From positions 29,320,082 through 29,384,081 of the forward strand of contig CM038704.1 in NCBI GenBank assembly GCA_021613375.1: a stretch of 64,000 bases of DNA, in the 5' to 3' direction. Made by a program: the position numbers and the translations under genes. Under the pieces are notes generated by a model that searched no databases, was not told the DNA's origin, and saw only the letters and a program-made list of their open reading frames with translations. Below, in pieces: positions 24,421 through 35,774 of the stretch; the first letter of the stretch is position 1; every line of letters begins with the position of its first letter. Source of the DNA: Megaleporinus macrocephalus. Taxonomy: Eukaryota > Chordata > Actinopteri > Characiformes > Anostomidae.

Positions 24421-24640
24421 ATAAATGAATGAGAAAAGGAAAGGAAGAGAAGAAGGAGTTGGTGGCCGAGAGAGAGGGACGGGAAGGGGTGGGGGTACAT
24501 TAAGAGCCCCTGATAAAACCCTTTTGTTTGACAGCCTACAATAGCCTCTAGATTCAAAAGAGAGGGAGAGAGGGAGGGAGGGAGAGGCAGAGAGGAGGAG
24601 AGAGAGAGCGCGAGAAAGATGTGTATTGATTTCTAATATT
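24421..24640. repeat. Purine-rich low-complexity DNA
   Basis: GA-rich stretches at 24430-24490 and 24558-24617 flank a short unique piece. Confidence 0.7.
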
Positions 24641-25270
24641 TTTGGACACTGAGAGGCTACAGAGTCCCTCTGCATCTGCCTTGGCAGTGGCAATTTGCTG
24701 CATTCAGAACTTTTGTTTTGCCTTTAAATAAACGTATCTGAAGATGTGATGTATAAAACACACGGTCCTTGCTGTGAACTGCCCTTCTAAAGCCTGTACG
24801 TAAGAAATATGGGCACAAACCATCGATTAATATGCTCATCAATATCCAATATGCATTATTGGGTATAGCCCAGAATATGGTTATTGTGAGGAAACAGTAA
24901 TGCCTTAACAGGCTCATATCAATACTGCATGAAACAGTGTGGAACAAAGAGAAAATAACTGTTTTTTCATCTCCGGCAAACACACTGGAGCACTTTAAAC
25001 CAATTCAAAAGGCCAGTGCGCTGAAAGGCGCTTCAGAGAGCAGCACCAATGGCACGCCAAATGGAATTGTCTTTTGAACTGCTGCTGGTCGACTGAGAAG
25101 CACAAAAACAGTAAAGGAAAAAGGAAGACTGGTTTCTTACAACTCTTAAAGAGATCCGACAGGGGGGAAAAAAAGAAATCAATCCAGACACGATCCTGAT
25201 GTTTATTATTTGACTTTCACGTCTAAATCAATTTATCTGCCTTCAGAAGTGTTCAGATCTTTTAATTGCT
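24641..25270. promoter_or_regulatory. Candidate conserved non-coding block
   Basis: 24820-24930 contains CCAATATGCATTATTGG, an almost perfect palindrome around ATGCAT with flanking CCAAT/ATTGG, and GGTTATTGTGAGG (ATTGT). The rest is repeat-free. An enhancer role is inferred only. Confidence 0.33.
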
Positions 25271-26240
25271 TCACTTTCATCTTTGCCCTTTATTCCCCTA
25301 TGTGTACCTTGGTTCTTGGCTTGGACCGTATGATGCTTACTTAGCTTTCTTCCTTTAAAGCTTCTATTCATCTAGGTAGAGTTAGTCGCTGAAAGAGGAG
25401 CAGAAAGCTCAAATTTGATTCTATTTGTAAAGAGAATCTGTGCAATCTCTCCTATTATGCCTATGGTGAGTTGTAATAGTGAGTTGCCATTGTAGCTTTT
25501 TACCTGTAAAGTACCTCATTTCCTAATGCCTTTAGTGTAATGTACTGAGATTGCAGGCACGTTAAGAGAACATTAGAGATGATCATGAATGCCTAAACCC
25601 ATTCATGAATTTGATCTAGTTTCAAATTCGAGCTCCGATTCTGAGGTCTTGCAGAGCCTTACCTAAGCATGCATTCTGTCAGCAGCATGCTGTTCTTTTA
25701 ACTCTGGTGGAAGCTCCAGACCTCCATTTCTAATTGACAAGAAGTGGGGTGCACTTCTTTTTTTGTCTTGGTGGGCCAAAGTTTAATGTTCAGAGAGCTG
25801 AAAGTGTAGTTTTGAGTTTCCAAAAATGTAGTATTTATCATGCCATACTTTGTTTCTAAAACTCTTTTAGAAATACAGTTTTTTAAATACAGTTATTTAT
25901 TTATAGTTCTCTTAAATTCTAAATGTTTGTTCTCTCAAATCCAGTTTCTTTGCAGGTCAGCTCTGGCCCATGGCTCCACTCTGAGAAAGACTGCTAAAGA
26001 ATTGTTTACATTATGGGAAGAGTTCTTTTATGGAACCGTTGAAAAATCCCTGAGGGAAATAAAAGTGCTTTTATTTTGATATCACTCCAAAAAGTCTTTT
26101 TGGTTCCCTTTTTTTGGATTATATAACTTATTAATTGTTTTGCATTGTTTTCCAAGTAGTTCATAAATAGTAAGCCCAAGGATGTGTACGTGGAACGAAG
26201 CTTAATGGGTTGAAGGCCCATTATGTCAAATCCAACAGGC
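25271..26240. other. Non-coding, nothing recognised
   Basis: AT-rich unique sequence. No element ends, RNA genes or convincing frames. Confidence 0.5.
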
Positions 26241-27480
26241 GAAAACACAGAATGTATTTGTCATAATCATTTCAACTGAACCCTCAGGAGGGAGATCAGC
26301 ATGTCACAGTCAGTGGACGAGGCCAAGATTCCCCTGCAAGAGGCCGCAGCCCACTGAGATCCTTTCTTCCTCTTAATGAAGGTTAGAGAAGAGGCCCCAT
26401 TTTTCTTTTTGGGTGATAATTTATCCCTATCTGCTGTTATCTGTGACTGGCCCCTTTAATCCTAATTGTATTGTACGATTGTGCGATGCTTTGCGCTCTG
26501 TCTCTGAAGCATTGCCCTTCTCTTTTCATTATCAACCGATGCCTTGAACCTCTTTTAATTTCCATTCTCTTTTATTTCATTCAATCATTGGCTCTGCCTT
26601 TCCTTTTCCATTAACTCTGCCCTCTGCACAAGGCATGTGGTAGCGAGAGCGCCTCATTCGCCCCCCCACCCCCACCCCACCCCATCCCATGAAATATCAT
26701 ATTGTAAAAAGATTTGACCATGAGGATTGTCAATTTGATTTTATATGTCTCCCGTCGGTCATATATTTCTGGCTGGTGCTCATTTCGGGTTTGATTATGA
26801 CTCTGCCCCTGTCATTGATAATCATAGATTGATATGGGTGGGATAGCAGTTGGAGAGTGGAATCGGATATGTAAACAGCCGAAGATGGACCGGGCCTGGC
26901 CGTGACGGGACCCTTTCCCAGACACGATGCCCAATCCATGGGCATGGACAGCTTGTCTTTCACTGCCTTCCCAAAACAGTATTATGCTCATCACCCCTAT
27001 GGCTCCCAAAAAAGGGGGCCTGGTATGGTGCGTGGGCTAATGAAATTTCTCCAAACCAAACAGCATTTTTTGTAAATATATTTTTCGCAGAGGTTCCAGA
27101 AAACTGCTGGCTGTGACAGCTAACTAAAATCAATTTCCACACTGGAGAGCAATGGAAGCCAAGAGCCGCGGCCAGAACAAACACTGCCAATTTGAATATG
27201 TGAAATAATGCAAGCATGTGAAGAGGAAGAAGGCCGGGGGAGGGGCAGGCAAGACTCCACTTCTCCACATACGCTCTTTAGAACGGAGCAATAATCTGGA
27301 CCTTCCCTGAAGCCTGGTAATCAGAGCAAGCAGATGCTGGAAGTTTGCGGAAAGGTAGCACGCCCGTTTAGAGTGGGAGTTCAAATTTTACACCAACCTG
27401 GCATTAATACCAAAAACATCCAAGTGTTTCAGCTCCAACTTACCACCAATATGCATAATTAAGAGCTTGCACGCCAACTC
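26241..27480. promoter_or_regulatory. Candidate conserved non-coding block with a C-rich tract
   Basis: 26270-26640 and 26700-27200 are repeat-free with mixed composition, for example TTATCTGTGACTGGCCCC, CATTCAATCATTGGC, TTTGATTATGACTC and GCTAATGAAATTTC. They are split by a C-rich tract at 26660-26690 (CCCCCCCACCCCCACCCC) able to form a G-quadruplex on the minus strand. Enhancer function is inferred. Confidence 0.33.
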
Positions 27481-28637
27481 CTTGGAAGCAGTTTTGTTCT
27501 GCCTATGGCTGTTGTATATGTGCGCATGTTCCCTCAGTGCTTTCATAGAAAATGAAGAACTCTCTCTTTAGTATGACGGTTACTTTATGAGGTGCTTTAT
27601 TGACTGTTTACTAACCCTACATTAGCATTTATTCCCTATTTCAAATGATTTCGCTTGAAGTAGTTGTTTGCTTGAAGCATACTGAGTTACAAATGACAGC
27701 AACAATGCTATATGTTGCTGGTGTTTTACTAATTTAAATAGCTTTAAATAAAATTGTTTTATCCCAATGTTTGTACAACATGCATATTATCTTAAGGAAT
27801 GTCTAAGGATGCATTACAATTCTCATAACAAGGACAAATATTTACACAACACTCTTTCTTTGTGTCTCTCCGGCCATAGCATGATTTTCTTTAAGTTCCA
27901 ACAGCAGTACTTTTTTTAGCTTAGCTGAGGAAGATATTGGATGTTAACTAAATACTGTACTTCTTCCAGAAGAGCTTTGAAAATTGGTACATACTTTTAT
28001 ACATATGTTAATTTATTTGTTTTTATTTGCTCTAGGTTTAGTGTAGTATTGTTTTGAAGTCATAGTTAAAAAAACACATTATAGACTTTTAACTGTCTTA
28101 GACTTTAGACTAAAACTCTATTGACTTTGAGTGGCCCTCTACCTTAAATGTGTTTGGTTCATTAAAACAGTAAAACATCACTAATTGATCACTTCACCAA
28201 ATGTTTCTGTAGTGGCAATTTAGCCAATTTTGAGCAAAACTTAAAAACTCAACAGTACATGACTAGCACACACATAATAAAACAAGTATGATCATACATT
28301 TTTCATTAATACGCAAAATGACTTAATGAATAGCATTTTGGTAGGTTAATTGCTTTTTAAGTAGTGTTTTTTTTTTTCATTTTTTAAACGGTGGGACTGC
28401 AATTTGAATACATTTGATAGAAAGGTCATGTACCCTATATATAAAATCATTTTATTTTGGTGTACTGGCGTAGTTTCTGACACCACATTAACTCAAACAG
28501 CGTCAGTATCAACACCTGATTTCATTTAATAAAGAATTTATTAGGCCAAACCAGGTATTGGATGATAACTACAATAATAGGAGAGATTGTGAACGGTGAT
28601 GGTGAAGTGAACAAGTTGGCATTCAAATGAATTGTTT
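27481..28637. other. Non-coding, nothing recognised
   Basis: AT-rich unique sequence with small homopolymer runs. No gene or repeat family identified. Confidence 0.5.
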
Positions 28638-28862
28638 CTGTCCAATGAAAAACAAGTATCTCCAAAATAGTAACTTTACAGGAGAGGACAAAAACCTTCT
28701 TGACTTCCCATATAAGTCAATGGAACCAGATTTTTTCCAAGCTATTTTAGAACATTTCTATAGGTCCATTCATCATGAAATGTCAGCTGTCATGTTCAAA
28801 TGATGTAGAAAAATGAAAATCGACAGAAATGGATATGCAAGTTTTTCATTGAACAATGACAA
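28638..28862 (+). repeat. Interspersed repeat, copy 1
   Basis: Shares an ordered series of words with the reverse complement of 55795-56115: TCCAAT-AAAAACAA(G)TATCTCC-AAAT, AACTT(T)ACAG-(A)GAGGACAAA, TAAGTCAATGGAACCA and GTCCATTCATCATGAAAT. I recognise the words as those of a dispersed teleost repeat but cannot name the family. No coding capacity. Confidence 0.7.
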
Positions 28863-29730
28863 TATATTAATGTTGTTTATATTTATTTTGGTGTTACTGT
28901 CTGAGCAAACAAAATCTTAGTTTGTAAATAGATTTTTCTCAGATACTTAAGATCCTTGCACAGTAGCGCATATATGTATCTGTAATAAAATGATATGTAA
29001 CGCTGTCATATGTAATGTGTATGTGTGTTTGTGTATTTAGATTTAGATACCTGTATTTAGACACCTTTAAAAGGCTTAGGAACACTATAGAATCAGGGAC
29101 CTGTTACTGCAGTCAACCTGCTGTTGATGCTGTGTGTTCACATTTAGGCTGCAGGGGGGAAAAACTCCCTCTTTTCAAACTTGAAATCGTCTTTGCTTCC
29201 CCCAGCCCGTCAGTCACTCTCAATCCACTTCGTGTCCCAACTGTGCATGAGAGCATTTCACGTTTTATATAAACAGCCCGTTCCCGTTGTTGTAACCGTA
29301 GTGAAATAAAGTTAGCACGATTATTCCATTGGGGTTTGGGATGGAGGGAAGAGTGGGAAGAGGCTGAATATTGGATTAGGAAACAACATATAACTTAAAG
29401 TTACAGATGCCACTTCCTTCGTTCCTGGGACACTGTAGCGAGACCTCAGGAGGCGAAGTCTGTGTGCCAGCATCAATGCGAGCAAAATCAGAGCAGCAAA
29501 TGGGATGGGGATAGAATAAAAGGCATTGAAATGTCAGCACGGGTTTGAGGGGAGTCCTGAGTGGGACCCAGTGCATAAAGCCACTTAGCGCTTCAGCACC
29601 ATGGACAGCTCCGGCCTCGCCTTTATAGCAGCACGCTCGCTTCCCCAACTCCACTCCAACTATTCACCACACGAGACAAGCACAGCATATGTGGGACGTG
29701 TAACATTATACGATTCACTGTCGGCGTGGA

Positions 29731-29735
<5 letters not shown>
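28863..29735. promoter_or_regulatory. Candidate conserved non-coding block
   Basis: 29080-29700 is largely repeat-free, with GGCTGCAGGGGGG, CCCAGCCCGTCAGTCACTC, GTTAGCACGATTATTCC and GCGAGCAAAATCAGAGC. It is AT-rich and unremarkable from 28863 to about 29050. Confidence 0.28.

Positions 29736-29765
<30 letters not shown>
29736..29765 (+). repeat. (AC)n microsatellite
   Basis: Perfect AC run of about 15 units. Confidence 0.96.
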
Positions 29766-29768
<3 letters not shown>

Positions 29769-30465
29769 ACATCTGCTAGAAAAGGGCAGAAATCACACTA
29801 CCGGGGCTCGCGGAGTAGTTTATGGCATCGGTAGCGCGTCAGGTCACCTGCAACTGATTGTAGAAAAGAGCAATTTCAGAATAAAAAAAATTAGCATAAC
29901 TCTATAACTGATTAAAAGTATTTGTTTTTCAGTGTACAGAAATTTATTTATACAGGAAAAAGCCGTTTTTGTAAATTACAGAACATCACGCCACATATTT
30001 TCAGAACGTGAAGCCACATCGTTTTACTGTATTAGCATTTATTTATTTTTCTTAATTATTTATTTATTTATTTTCTTGCTTGTAGAAACACGCGCTGCGC
30101 GGTTTGCGGTATGTTTTCATTTTAACGTTTATACTTAAAGTGAACCTGCCAAAAAGGCTTGTTTTGTGGGTTACAGAAAAAAACACAACTCAACATTTTC
30201 CCAGAAGCCAACGCCCTCCCATTTATTTATTTATTTACTTACTTATTAAATTATTTATTTATACTTTGACCTAAAGTGATTTCATATCTAATTGAAAAAA
30301 ATAACAATAATAATTACAGAATCTCTTTATTATTACATGATTATCTTTCTGGCGTGCAGCGCGTCTTTAATGGCCGGGTTGAAATTACTGTGAGCTGAGA
30401 GCATTGATAAAGTCAGTGTCACCCAGTTCAGCTCTAAATCGCCTCTCCATTAATTATGTTCATCC
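29766..30465. other. Non-coding, AT-rich with TTTA runs
   Basis: Several ATTT/TTTA tetranucleotide runs (about 30040-30070, 30218-30262). The interval 30350-30465 (TTTAATGGCCGGGTTG, CCATTAATTATG) leads into the CpG cluster and may belong to the same regulatory element. Confidence 0.45.
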
Positions 30466-30606
30466 CTCATCGATTCCCGCCGCTCGGCGCCGCGGCTGAG
30501 TTCACAGCGACTCCTCTCGCGCTGAAACTCCTTCTGCGCGTGTTTCGCTGCGACTCCTCGGACGGCCGCGATAGTGGGAGCGCGCGCTGGATCGTAGCGC
30601 AGTCAG
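30466..30606. promoter_or_regulatory. Small CpG-rich element, 4.4 kb upstream of sox14
   Basis: About 23 CpG dinucleotides fall within 130 bp (30471-30600) in an otherwise CpG-poor, AT-rich region. Such undermethylated islets in fish DNA usually mark promoters or active developmental enhancers. There is no TATA box or clear transcript signal. It could be an upstream promoter for a non-coding RNA, an alternative sox14 start or an enhancer, and the sequence does not decide. Confidence 0.4.
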
Positions 30607-30779
30607 CACCGGCTCCTGCTGCTTTAACACACTGCAGTTCACAGGCTGTTATTAGTGAGGAGTGCATTCAGCATTAATGGGACAACAAAGGCCACAAACT
30701 CTTTTATTTATTTCACGAATTATTAATAATTAATAATGCGGGGTAAACACATAGTAAGCGTTTTAAATCTGGTATGTAT

Positions 30780-31180
30780 GTAAGAACACACAAGCGCGCG
30801 CTACTATAGTCACATAATACTAACTTACACAAGCATGTATAACACAAACACACTCGCGCGCAAACTTGCAAGCCCATAGACACCAATTCGTGTACGATCA
30901 CACACATAAACTCGAACATAAATAACACACATACGTCTAGGCGCACACTAACGCACACACACACACACAAACTCTCTCACACACGTGTGTAAAACACAAA
31001 TTACACAGGCACACACATTCGTCTACAAACGCGCACCCACACGCAAACTCAAACACACATGTGTGCGAAACAAATACACACTGGCGTGCACTTGCTGGCG
31101 GACACATAGACACGAATATTCGTGTACAAACACATGCGCGCACACACGCGCGCGCGAGCCCGCACCTACACACACATCCG
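30780..31180. repeat. Degenerate CA/CG-rich alternating tract
   Basis: Imperfect ACACAC DNA interspersed with CGCGCG, for example CACACACGCGCGCGCGAGCC at about 31140. Alternating purine-pyrimidine tracts like this can adopt Z-form. The Cys/Val/Arg-rich frames crossing it on both strands are repeat artefacts. Confidence 0.8.
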
Positions 31181-32249
<1,069 letters not shown>

Positions 32250-32329
32250 TGCTGGGTTTGGTCTTAAAAACAACACATGGAGACAATTTAAATGTATTCT
32301 ATAAACATGTGAGTTTATAAAGAACTGGC

Positions 32330-32600
32330 TTGTTAGAGAATTTAAACCCAAGTTCAATTCCAAAAAAAAAAAACCAAAGCCAACCTCAACTGTAAACAAC
32401 CTCAAATCTCCTACCTCAAATTTAAACTCAAATCCTAATTAAAATCCAAGTTTAAATATAATCCTAAATTTAAACCCAAACTGAAATTCAGACACCAATT
32501 CAAGTGTAAATTCAAACCCAAGCCTAAATCTAAACTAAAATCCAAACTTTCATTCCAAACCAATCCCAAATGCATATCCACACTCAAACCCTGATGATAC
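32330..32600 (+). repeat. Degenerate hexamer repeat block 1 (AAAYYC-like)
   Basis: The strand reads as successive units of roughly six bases such as AAACCC, AAATTC, AAATCC, AAACTC, AAGCCT and AAATCT. The phase is held for most of about 250 bp, with occasional 5- or 7-base units. A second block in the same orientation lies at 33405-33550. Confidence 0.7.
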
Positions 32601-33404
32601 CAACAGACTCAATTCTGGTGAACAGTGTAAAAAAATGGCTGACGTAAATAATGTGCAGTCAAAGTAAAACAGCATCCGGCTCCACACTGAGCAGCTACAC
32701 TAAGAAAATAACGCGAGGACCTTTTTAAATTGTATCGTGTGTAGTGAAAGTAAAATCCTTTAAAAGCCAGGTTGATTTTTCGCTGAATTCTGTGCAGCAC
32801 TACATTAAGAAAACAGCATATGCTAAATTACAGGCACATCTTTAAGGCCACCTCTGCAAAATTCATAAAGATCACAGCCCATTGGCCAGGGCTCTATTTC
32901 ACTGAGGATGCTAATGAAAAGCAGGCTCTGATAGATCAGCCTACTCAGTCTGTCTTGCCTCGGGCTCATTAGAGCAGTGATCTTTTTTAAACACTCAAAT
33001 TTGCATGTTAACTTTCTGGGTGCGTGCTGACTGGGATCGTTCCTTTAGGGGGAAAGGAAAGAAAGACACATATTCCAGTGTGACCGAAAGGCCGTTAATC
33101 CTGCATTTGTTTACTGTAAATTCGTCCTGAATTTGTTAAAGAACATTCAGTCTTGAATAAGTTTAGTAGATATTTAATCCTGAGTTGAATTTATTTACTG
33201 TCATTTCATTTCTCTGCACTGGCACAAAAGACAGAAAACCCAGACGCGATTTCATAATGCTAATGAATTATTCAGTTTTTGGGTAAAAATCCAAAGTATT
33301 TTTAAAAAATCCGAATTTTAAAACAGCACTATCAGTTTAAATGTGATGCCAAATCAGACTATTCTCTAAAATGTGGTGCTTTTTTATAAACAGTAGAACT
33401 GCCG
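32601..33404. promoter_or_regulatory. Candidate upstream enhancer block
   Basis: 32820-33130 is repeat-free and motif-rich: CCCATTGGCCAGGGC, GATGCTAATGAAAAGC, GCTCATTAGAGC, AATTTGCATGTTAAC (POU-like) and GGCCGTTAATCC. It lies 1.2-1.7 kb upstream of the likely sox14 promoter, between the two hexamer-repeat blocks. The 32601-32820 and 33130-33404 parts are plain AT-rich DNA. Confidence 0.38.
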
Positions 33405-33550
33405 CAAGTCCTAAACCCTAGTTCTAAACCTAGATCCAAATTCAGATTCACATCCCAAACTGAATTCAAACTCCAACCCGAAATTCAAGCCCAGCTGAAA
33501 CTTAAACCCAACCCCAAAGCTAAATATAAACCCGACCCCAAACCTAGCCA
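33405..33550 (+). repeat. Degenerate hexamer repeat block 2 (AAACCC-like)
   Basis: Same composition and ~6-base phase as block 1: CCTAAACCCTAG, TAAACCTAG, AAATTCAGATTC, AAACTCCAACCC, AAACTTAAACCC, AAACCCGACCCC. Some words resemble the telomere-type CCCTAA motif, but the array is too degenerate to call telomeric. Confidence 0.7.
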
Positions 33551-34320
33551 AGCCTGTTTTCGTGTCTCGGGGGAAATCCGGACTATTATTCCGGTTTAAT
33601 AAATATTAATAAATACTGTCCCGAGGGCTCCTGCTCAGACAGCGGCCCCAAGCGCTCCTTATTTCACTGCCTTATATACATGTTTACTTTTCCCCTTCCG
33701 AAGCACAATTTAATAGCCTTGTGATTACATATCTTAACTTTAAAAAAAACAAACAAACAGTATCACATACTTAAAATGTTTATAAAGTTACCTAAGATAT
33801 AAAGCGACTTTCCTTTAGAAGAAAATACACATTCCACGATAATAACTTTAAAAAATGAAATAAAATGTCTTAATAAAATAATAAGCGGCCTGTAAGTATA
33901 ATAAACTACACCTCAATTTTAAAACACTCTGTATATTTGTATGAACATAGAAAAACTTTGAAACTGCATTTCCATAGGACAAACTGACAGTGATAAAATC
34001 TGTTTTAATTTCTGGAATGTACAGTAAATTTAAAATTGTCCCACATTTTTGTTTAATTACTTATTTGTTTTGCAGTCATTTGGTTAAACGTTAATGAGCC
34101 CCTCCACATCAAAATATTTCTTTAATAAGTTTATTATCATCATTATTTATTTTTCATTTTGTTGAATCTTTTGGTTGTTGTTGTTGTTGTTGTTGGGAGA
34201 AACGTTCCAGGTGCGCGCGTTAGTAAAAGTGTGTGTGCGCGCACGCGCGGATTCTTCCCAAATCTTTATTTGCCTTGGTAATATCCCTATACATTTTTCT
34301 TTTAATTTTTTTTTCGTAGG
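33551..34320. other. AT-rich upstream flank of sox14
   Basis: Poly-A/T-rich sequence with a (GTT)n run near 34173-34195 and a GT/CG alternating run at 34230-34248. GC and CpG content climb from about 34200, which marks the start of the CpG-rich sox14 promoter region. Confidence 0.5.
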
Positions 34321-34450
34321 TATTCGGCCTCCTGTTCTCTCCTCCGATTGGTCGCTCAGGTCTCCTGGCTCCGCCCCCGTCGCTACACCGCGCTCGCACA
34401 CCAAAGCGGCTTCGGCGCGTTTGAAGCTCCGCCGCGTTCTGGCGCTCATT
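34321..34450 (+). promoter_or_regulatory. Probable sox14 promoter region
   Basis: An inverted CCAAT box (GATTGG at 34346-34351) lies 20 bp before an Sp1-type GC box (CCGCCCC at 34371-34377), within CpG-rich sequence that continues through the coding region. There is no TATA box. This fits a CpG-island promoter with dispersed starts. The transcription start is not fixed by the sequence but probably lies between about 34380 and 34620. Confidence 0.5.
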
Positions 34451-34635
34451 CACAGCCAGGTGCTTCAGCGAGAGCAGGAACAACACACACAGACACACAC
34501 GCGTACACACCCTGACACTTACACACGCACACACTCGCGGACACACGCACAAACGCGCGCGCGTGCAGAGAGGGGAGCTGTTTCACTTTCTCGGAGCTTC
34601 TTTTGCTGCTGTTGCCTCACCTGAGTGGATTTTTG

Positions 34636-34637
<2 letters not shown>

Positions 34638-34672
<35 letters not shown>
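34638..34672 (+). repeat. (CT)n tract in the sox14 leader
   Basis: About 17 CT units in the presumed 5' untranslated leader. Such tracts can act as length-variable promoter or leader elements. Confidence 0.9.
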
Positions 34673-34674
<2 letters not shown>

Positions 34675-34799
34675 CGATTTCTCTCTTTTGCTTTCGATCC
34701 TGAACCTTAAAGACGAGAAGCGGACCAGAAGATAACTTTAAGCAACTTTTTAAAAAGTGTTTCCCGAAAAGAAAAGATTGGGATTTTTGTTTTGCACTC

Positions 34800-34823
34800 A
34801 TGCCCTTTTTCCCGGCACATTGA
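34800..34823 (+). CDS. uORF 1 in the sox14 leader (7 codons plus stop)
   Basis: An ATG at 34800 opens a 7-codon frame (MPFFPAH) ending in TGA, 160 bp before the main start. It is an upstream frame that could dampen translation if the leader includes it. No evidence of a stable peptide. Confidence 0.35.
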   Translation: MPFFPAH

Positions 34824-34829
34824 AGTGGC

Positions 34830-34865
34830 ATGATCAGCGTCTGCATCTCCCGCCAACACGGGTGA
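34830..34865 (+). CDS. uORF 2 in the sox14 leader (11 codons plus stop)
   Basis: An ATG at 34830 opens MISVCISRQHG and stops at TGA, 117 bp before the sox14 ATG, with a purine (G) at -3. It would be met by scanning ribosomes before the main start and might reduce or regulate Sox14 synthesis. Function not shown. Confidence 0.35.
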   Translation: MISVCISRQHG

Positions 34866-34982
34866 ATACTTGCACGAGCCATTGTATTACTCTTATTTGT
34901 TATTAATTATCATTTGCTCCGTTATTTGGGCGGGAGCCCGCGCTCCCCTGCCTGCGCCGCAGCCGCCGCCGCCGCCGTCATC

Positions 34983-35774
34983 ATGTCCAAGCCGGTCGAT
35001 CACATCAAGAGACCCATGAACGCGTTCATGGTGTGGTCGCGCGGCCAGAGGAGGAAGATGGCTCAGGAGAATCCAAAGATGCACAACTCAGAGATCAGCA
35101 AGCGGCTGGGCGCCGAGTGGAAGCTGCTCACGGAGTCCGAAAAGCGGCCCTACATCGACGAGGCCAAGCGGCTGCGTGCGCAGCACATGAAGGAGCACCC
35201 GGACTACAAGTACAGGCCGAGGCGCAAGCCCAAGAACCTGCTGAAGAAGGAGCGCTACGTCTTCCCCCTGCCTTACCTGGCGGACGCGGAGCACCTGAAG
35301 GCGGCGCTTCCGGTGCCAGTCAGCGCCGCCGATCACGCGCTGGAGAAAGCGGCGGCCGCGCGAGCCTTCCTGCCCCCGTCGGCGGTCACCTCGCCCTACT
35401 CCCTCCTCGACCCGGGCCAGTTTGGCGCGAGCAGCATGGGCAAGCTGGCCGGTGACATGACCCCGTACGCGCTGAGCTCGTTGAGCTCGCTGCCCTACGC
35501 GTCCTCGCTCGGCTACCACCAGAGCACCGGCGCGTTCGGGAGCCACCAGGCGGCCCAACAGACGCAGCAGCAGACGCAGCAGTCGCAGCACGCGGGCCCG
35601 CACGCAGCCACGCACACGCACCCGTCTCCGACCAACCCGGGCTACGTCGTGCCTTGCAACTGCGCGTGGTCTGCGGGAGGCGCGCTCCAGCCGCCCGTCG
35701 CCTACATCCTCTTTCCCGGCATGGGCAAGAGCGGGCTCGACCCCTACCCCTCCGCGCACGCCACGGCCATGTAG
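34983..35774 (+). CDS. sox14: Transcription factor Sox14 (SoxB2 HMG-box repressor)
   Basis: Intronless gene for a 263-residue nuclear DNA-binding protein. SoxB2 proteins bind ACAAT-type sites through an HMG box, bend DNA and mostly repress transcription. Sox14 is a known regulator of neuronal subtype choice, for example in midbrain, thalamic and spinal interneurons. Residues 7-77 form the HMG box with [18 protein letters not shown]. The basic tail [12 protein letters not shown] (78-89) and RYVFPLPYL (91-99) are Sox14-type; Sox21 has a different sequence here. The C-terminal block at 211-263 ([39 protein letters not shown]) is also diagnostic for Sox14 rather than Sox21. The ATG at 34983 is chosen because [11 protein letters not shown] is the family N-terminus and A occupies -3. 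Length is above the usual ~240 residues because of a Gln/His-rich insert at about 187-208. CNCAWS lacks the Thr of the usual CNCTAWS. Codon use is very GC-rich compared with the flanks. It could be one of two teleost sox14 duplicates. Confidence 0.96.
   Translation: MSKPVDHIKRPMNAFMVWSRGQRRKMAQENPKMHNSEISKRLGAEWKLLTESEKRPYIDEAKRLRAQHMKEHPDYKYRPRRKPKNLLKKERYVFPLPYLADAEHLKAALPVPVSAADHALEKAAAARAFLPPSAVTSPYSLLDPGQFGASSMGKLAGDMTPYALSSLSSLPYASSLGYHQSTGAFGSHQAAQQTQQQTQQSQHAGPHAATHTHPSPTNPGYVVPCNCAWSAGGALQPPVAYILFPGMGKSGLDPYPSAHATAM

Noticed and set aside
34147..34624. Frames of 100-149 codons on both strands over the promoter
   Set aside because: They run through (CA)n, (GTT)n and CpG-rich promoter DNA and contain no recognisable domain.
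34914..34982. In-frame N-terminal extension of sox14
   Set aside because: It has no ATG and would start at TTG. The family N-terminus MSKP lies at 34983 with a good start context.
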